DNA of 8,732 bases from Ornithinimicrobium sp. (GTDB taxonomy: Bacteria > Actinomycetota > Actinomycetes > Actinomycetales > Dermatophilaceae), in contig JASKZT010000088.1 of the NCBI GenBank assembly GCA_030145965.1, positions 1 through 8,732 on the forward strand. Direction: 5' to 3'. Position numbers and translations under genes: made by a program. The notes beneath the pieces are model-generated. The model searched no databases, was not told the DNA's origin, and saw only the letters and a list, made by a program, of their open reading frames with translations. Shown piece after piece: positions 5,652 to 8,732 of this stretch (the stretch's first letter is position 1; the number at the start of each line of letters is the position of its first letter).

Positions 5652-6851
5652 TCAGACCTCCAGGGCCCGCACGACCGGCACGCCGACGCGGTAGGGGACG
5701 TGCAGCCAGCTGGGGGCGTCGACGAGCGCGAAGTCGGCGCGCAGGCCCACGGCGATGCGGCCGACGTCGTCCCGGCGCAGGGCACGGGCGCCGCCGACGG
5801 TGGCCGCCCGCAGCGCCTCGGCGGGCGTCATCCCCATCTCGCGCACCGCCAGGGCGATCATGAGCGGCATGGAGGAGGAGTAGCAGGTGCCGGGGTTGCA
5901 GTCGGTGGCGATCGCCACGTCGACGCCGGCGTCCAGCAGGCGCCGGGCGTCGGGGTAGGGCTGGCGGGTGGAGAACTCCACGCCGGGCAGGAGCGTGGCG
6001 ACCGTGCCGCTGCCGGCGAGGGCGTCGACGTCCGCGTCGGACAGGTAGGTGCAGTGGTCGACGCTCGCGGCGCCCAGCGCGACGGCGAGCTGCACGCCGG
6101 GGCCGTGCCCGAGCTGGTTGCCGTGCACGCGCAGCTCCAGCCCCGCGTCGCGGCCGGCCTCGAGCACCCGCCGCGACTCCTCGCCGTCGAAGGCGTGCGG
6201 GCTGGCGGGCTCGCAGAAGACGTCGACCCAGCGGGCATGCGGGGCGCAGGCCGCCAGCATCTCGCCGCAGACCAGGTCGAGGTAGTCGGCGCGGCCGCCG
6301 TCGCGCCGGTCCGGCGGCACGACGTGGGCGCCGAGGTAGGTGACCTCGCTCGTCACCTCGCGGGCCAGGCGCAGGGCCCGGACCTCGTCCTCGACGGTCA
6401 GCCCGTAGCCGCTCTTGACCTCCACGGTGGTCGTGCCCTGGGCGCGCATCTCCTGCACGCGGTGCTGGAGCAGGCCGCGCAGGTCGGCGTCGGAGGCCGC
6501 CCGGGTGGCGGCGACGGTCGTGGCGATGCCTCCGCCGTCGTAGGGCGTGCCGGACATGCGCGCGGCGAACTCCGCGGAGCGGTCGCCGGCGAAGACGAGG
6601 TGGGAGTGGCTGTCGACGAAGCCGGGCACGACCGCCCGGCCCTCCAGGTCGACGGCCCAGTCCGCGTCCGGGGCCCGGTCGGCCGGCCCCACCCACTGCA
6701 CGGTGGGCGCGCTGTCCTCGCCGCCCCCGCCGAGGACGACCGCGGCGTCGCGCAGGACGCCCAGGCCGGCGTGCAGCGGGTCCTCGACGGCGCCCTCGAT
6801 CGTCTCGTCGCAGGTGACGAGCTCGGCGATGCCGGTGATGAGCATGCTCAC
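5652..6851 (-). CDS. hutI: Imidazolonepropionase
   Basis: Cytoplasmic metal-dependent amidohydrolase (399 aa) of histidine degradation: 4-imidazolone-5-propionate + H2O gives N-formimidoyl-L-glutamate, the substrate of the upstream hutF product. Expected residues are present: metal ligands H82 and H84 ([14 protein letters not shown]), H243 ([10 protein letters not shown]), H266 (VDH) and D317 (IATDCNPGT); substrate-site R91, Y104 and K146 ([10 protein letters not shown]). Length is usual for the family (about 400). GTG 6851 is chosen: it lies 5 nt past the hutF stop, the protein then begins [11 protein letters not shown] like relatives, and GGAAGGA (6870-6864) lies 12 nt upstream, rather far. 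ATG 6845 is an alternative start. GTG 6872 would overlap hutF and lacks a ribosome-binding site. Last gene of the hut block. Confidence 0.95.
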   Translation of the reverse strand: MSMLITGIAELVTCDETIEGAVEDPLHAGLGVLRDAAVVLGGGGEDSAPTVQWVGPADRAPDADWAVDLEGRAVVPGFVDSHSHLVFAGDRSAEFAARMSGTPYDGGGIATTVAATRAASDADLRGLLQHRVQEMRAQGTTTVEVKSGYGLTVEDEVRALRLAREVTSEVTYLGAHVVPPDRRDGGRADYLDLVCGEMLAACAPHARWVDVFCEPASPHAFDGEESRRVLEAGRDAGLELRVHGNQLGHGPGVQLAVALGAASVDHCTYLSDADVDALAGSGTVATLLPGVEFSTRQPYPDARRLLDAGVDVAIATDCNPGTCYSSSMPLMIALAVREMGMTPAEALRAATVGGARALRRDDVGRIAVGLRADFALVDAPSWLHVPYRVGVPVVRALEV

Positions 6852-6856
6852 GGGGA

Positions 6857-8206
6857 TCAGGTGTCCTTCCACAGGGGGGTGATGGCCTCGTGCAGCAGCC
6901 GGCCGACGTCACCCAGCCGGTGCTGCCCCGCGTCGACGACCAGGCTGCCGTCCACGACGACGGTGTCGACGTCGGCAGCGGTGGCGGCCAGGAGGACCTG
7001 GGCGGGGTCGGCGCCGGCGGTGCGGACGGTGTCGTCGCGGACGGCGACGAGGTCGGCGCGGGCGCCCACCTCGAGCCGGCCGGCGTCGGGCCAGCCGATG
7101 CTCTCGTGGGCGGTGGCCGCCCGGAGGAGGTCGGCCGGGGCGAGGCGGCCGCGGCGCAGGCTGGCGAGGCGCTCGTGCATCTCCAGCGCCCGCGCCTCCT
7201 CGATGAGGTCGACGACCGCGTGCTGGTCCGAGCCCAGCGAGAGCCGGGCGCCGGCCTCGCGGAGGGCCACGGCGGGGCCGATGCCGTCGGCGAGGTCGCG
7301 CTCGGTCGTGGGGCAGAAGCACGCCCACGCACCGTGCCCGCCCAGCAACCCGACGTCGGCGTCGGTGAGATGGGTCGCGTGCACCGCGGACAGGTCGGGG
7401 CCGAGCACGCCCTCGGCCTCCAGCAGGCCGGTCGGGGTCAGGCCGTGCGCCGCCAGGCAGGCGGTGTTCTCCGCCGGCTGCTCGGAGAGGTGCACGTGCA
7501 GCGGCGCGCCACCGGGGGCGCGCGCCCGGACGGCGCGGGCGACGGTGGCCAGCTGGCCGCGCGGCACCGCGCGCACGGAGTGGAGGGCGCCGCCGACGCG
7601 CACGTGCGCCGGCCCGCCGTCGAGGTGGTCGCGCAGGTCCTCGACGCGCAGCGCCCAGGTCTCGGCGTCCCCGTCGCCGAAGCGCAGCTGCGGCCCCTCC
7701 AGCGGGGTGTGGCCGTCGGGCCCGAGCCCCCCGGCCAGGTAGTAGGTGTCCAGCAGCGTCAGCCGCACCCCGGCGTCGGCCGCGGCCTGGACGAGCGCGT
7801 GGCCCATCCGGTTGGGGTCCATGTAGCGAGACCCGCCCGGACCGTGGTGCAGGTAGTGGAACTCCCCCACCGCGGTGACGCCGGCCAGGGCCATCTCGGC
7901 GTAGGCGGCCCGGGCCAGGGCCAGGTAGCGGCCCGGGTCGAGGCGGGCGGAGACGGCGTACATCGCCTGCCGCCAGGTCCAGAAGGTGCCGCCGTCGCCG
8001 TGGGTGCGGCCGCGCAGGGCGCGGTGGAAGGCGTGGCTGTGCGCGTTGGCCAGGCCGGGCAGGACGACGCCGGGCAGCCGGTGGTCGCCCGGCACGGCGG
8101 CGACGCCGGTCTCGACGGAGGTGAACCGGCCCGCCTCCACGGTGAGACGCACGTCGCGGGCGGGCCCGTCGGGCAGGTGCGCGTGCGCGGCGTGGAAGGT
8201 CGTCAC
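6857..8206 (-). CDS. hutF: Formimidoylglutamate deiminase
   Basis: Amidohydrolase-superfamily enzyme (449 aa): N-formimidoyl-L-glutamate + H2O gives N-formyl-L-glutamate + NH3. It marks the histidine route that continues through formylglutamate instead of the direct HutG formiminoglutamase step. Motifs: HxH metal site H56/H58 ([15 protein letters not shown]), WTWRQAMY at 76-83, LHSVRAVP around H209, HVHLSEQ with H239 and E242, H276/H279 (VHATHL), [11 protein letters not shown] at 298-308, and D327 in GSDQHA. This pattern and the length are those of HutF rather than of guanine or TRZ/ATZ-type deaminases. GTG 8206 has a strong GGAGGA upstream and overlaps the kinase stop by four bases (GTGA). 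Translationally coupled member of the hut operon, followed directly by hutI. Confidence 0.95.
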   Translation of the reverse strand: MTTFHAAHAHLPDGPARDVRLTVEAGRFTSVETGVAAVPGDHRLPGVVLPGLANAHSHAFHRALRGRTHGDGGTFWTWRQAMYAVSARLDPGRYLALARAAYAEMALAGVTAVGEFHYLHHGPGGSRYMDPNRMGHALVQAAADAGVRLTLLDTYYLAGGLGPDGHTPLEGPQLRFGDGDAETWALRVEDLRDHLDGGPAHVRVGGALHSVRAVPRGQLATVARAVRARAPGGAPLHVHLSEQPAENTACLAAHGLTPTGLLEAEGVLGPDLSAVHATHLTDADVGLLGGHGAWACFCPTTERDLADGIGPAVALREAGARLSLGSDQHAVVDLIEEARALEMHERLASLRRGRLAPADLLRAATAHESIGWPDAGRLEVGARADLVAVRDDTVRTAGADPAQVLLAATAADVDTVVVDGSLVVDAGQHRLGDVGRLLHEAITPLWKDT

Positions 8207-8694
8207 CGCTGCTCCTCCTGCTCCGGGGCCGCGGCGAGGGCGGCGATGCGGTCGACGACGTCGGGCAGGGGCAGGTCGGCGGTGTCGAGGACGACGTCGG
8301 CACCGCGGCGCAGCAGCGGCTCGTAGGCCTCGAGGTCGGCCCGGACGCGCTCCTGCTCCCCGGGCTCCTTGCCGAAGGCGCTGCCGGTCCGCGTGAGGAG
8401 CCGCTGCTGCAGCACCGGCCAGGGCGCGGTGAGCAGGACGACGTGGTCGACGAGGGGGTAGAGCTCGCCCTGACCCTCCCCCGTCGCGGCGACGACGAGC
8501 GGGCGGTCGGTGCGCGGCCGGCTCAGGATCGCGCTGATCTCAGGCAGCCGCAGCTCGGTCCGGTCGGGGTGCTCGTCGACGAGACCGTCGAGGTCGGTGT
8601 CGACCGTGCGCCAGCCGCGGGCGCGCAGCTCCTCCAGGACCGTCGACTTGCCGGTGCCCGACATGCCGGTGAGCAGGACCTTCGTCGCGCTCAC
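8203..8694 (-). CDS. Small P-loop NTPase / putative kinase (AAA_33, shikimate-kinase-like fold)
   Basis: Cytoplasmic protein (163 aa) with the layout of a small-molecule kinase: Walker A GMSGTGKST at 10-18, an acidic VDTD at 31-34 where shikimate and gluconate kinases bind substrate, a hydrophobic strand (HVVLLTAP, about 84-91) and an arginine-rich lid at about 98-109 (QRLLTRTGSAFGK). The C-terminus ends in a Glu/Gln-rich tail. Proteins of this type annotated only as AAA family ATPase are common in actinobacteria; the phosphate acceptor is unknown. Its GTG start overlaps the stop of the preceding reading frame (GTGA, 8691-8694) and its stop overlaps the hutF start (GTGA, 8203-8206), so it is embedded in the hut operon. 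No hut reaction needs a kinase, so a pathway role is open. Confidence 0.85.
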   Translation of the reverse strand: MSATKVLLTGMSGTGKSTVLEELRARGWRTVDTDLDGLVDEHPDRTELRLPEISAILSRPRTDRPLVVAATGEGQGELYPLVDHVVLLTAPWPVLQQRLLTRTGSAFGKEPGEQERVRADLEAYEPLLRRGADVVLDTADLPLPDVVDRIAALAAAPEQEEQR

Positions 8695-8732
8695 GCCTCG
8701 GCCCCGTCGTCGGTCAGGTCGCGCACGCAGGC
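8691..8732 (-). CDS. C-terminal end of an unidentified gene (enters from the right edge)
   Basis: Reading in from the right edge, 13 codons (ACVRDLTDDGAEA) lead to a TGA at 8693-8691 that overlaps the kinase GTG by four bases, the same coupling as the next gene pair. Such a coupled stop is the main reason to call it a gene end. By context it may be another hut gene (for example hutU or the formylglutamate deformylase/amidohydrolase), but 13 residues do not identify it. Confidence 0.5.
   Translation of the reverse strand, partial: ACVRDLTDDGAEA

Noticed and set aside
5552..5785. N-terminal extension of the sensor kinase
   Set aside because: Would overlap hutI by over 100 bp, has a low-complexity translation, and would read through the operator and promoter candidates. 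The ATG at 5551 fits the family.
2733..6872. Functional link between guanidine export and the hut enzymes because formimidoyl and guanidine groups are chemically alike
   Set aside because: The blocks are separate operons with the two-component system between them. Histidine breakdown by HutF releases ammonia, not guanidine. Nothing in the sequence supports the link.
5301..7742. Very long plus-strand open frame across the kinase and hut genes
   Set aside because: Antisense to well-identified proteins. Its translation is low-complexity Gly/Ala/Arg/Val, as expected from high-GC codon bias, with no recognisable domain.
1..8732. CRISPR arrays, tRNA or rRNA genes, insertion sequences, attachment sites
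   Set aside because: No repeated spacers, tRNA-like cloverleaf, transposase or flanking direct repeats seen. Base composition is even across the window.

Overview
The window is about 73% G+C. All of its genes read on the minus strand, with frequent GTG starts and 1-4 nt stop/start overlaps. The riboswitch type, protein families and codon use point to an actinomycete, probably Micrococcales (an Intrasporangiaceae-like organism). That placement is inferred from style; no marker gene is present.

Going down the minus strand (right to left) there are four transcription blocks. (1) 8732-5652, histidine degradation: the last 13 codons of an unidentified gene, a small P-loop kinase, formimidoylglutamate deiminase (hutF) and imidazolonepropionase (hutI), coupled by GTGA overlaps or a very short gap and closed by a GC-rich hairpin. 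HutF shows that this organism goes through N-formylglutamate; hutH, hutU and the deformylase are not in the window. (2) 5627-3546, two-component system: a multi-pass HisKA_3 sensor kinase and a NarL/LuxR-type response regulator with a GTGA overlap. Tandem inverted repeats lie upstream of the kinase. (3) 3535-2702, guanidine export: a guanidine-III (ykkC-III) riboswitch precedes two adjacent small multidrug resistance (SMR) genes, which look like a heterodimeric Gdx/YkkCD-type exporter. (4) 2749-1, ABC exporter: a MacB/LolD-like ATPase and a large FtsX-family permease that runs off the left edge.

Two points stand out. The riboswitch plus the paired SMR genes form a complete guanidine sensing and export cassette. 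The two SMR proteins have opposite positive-inside charge patterns, as expected for a fixed antiparallel heterodimer. Separately, a perfect palindrome (GTCATACC-GT-GGTATGAC) upstream of the ABC genes recurs in degenerate form, in two copies 22 bp apart, upstream of the sensor kinase. This suggests that the response regulator controls both its own operon and the ABC exporter, even though the guanidine cassette now separates them. The upstream palindrome even overlaps the stop codon of the second SMR gene.
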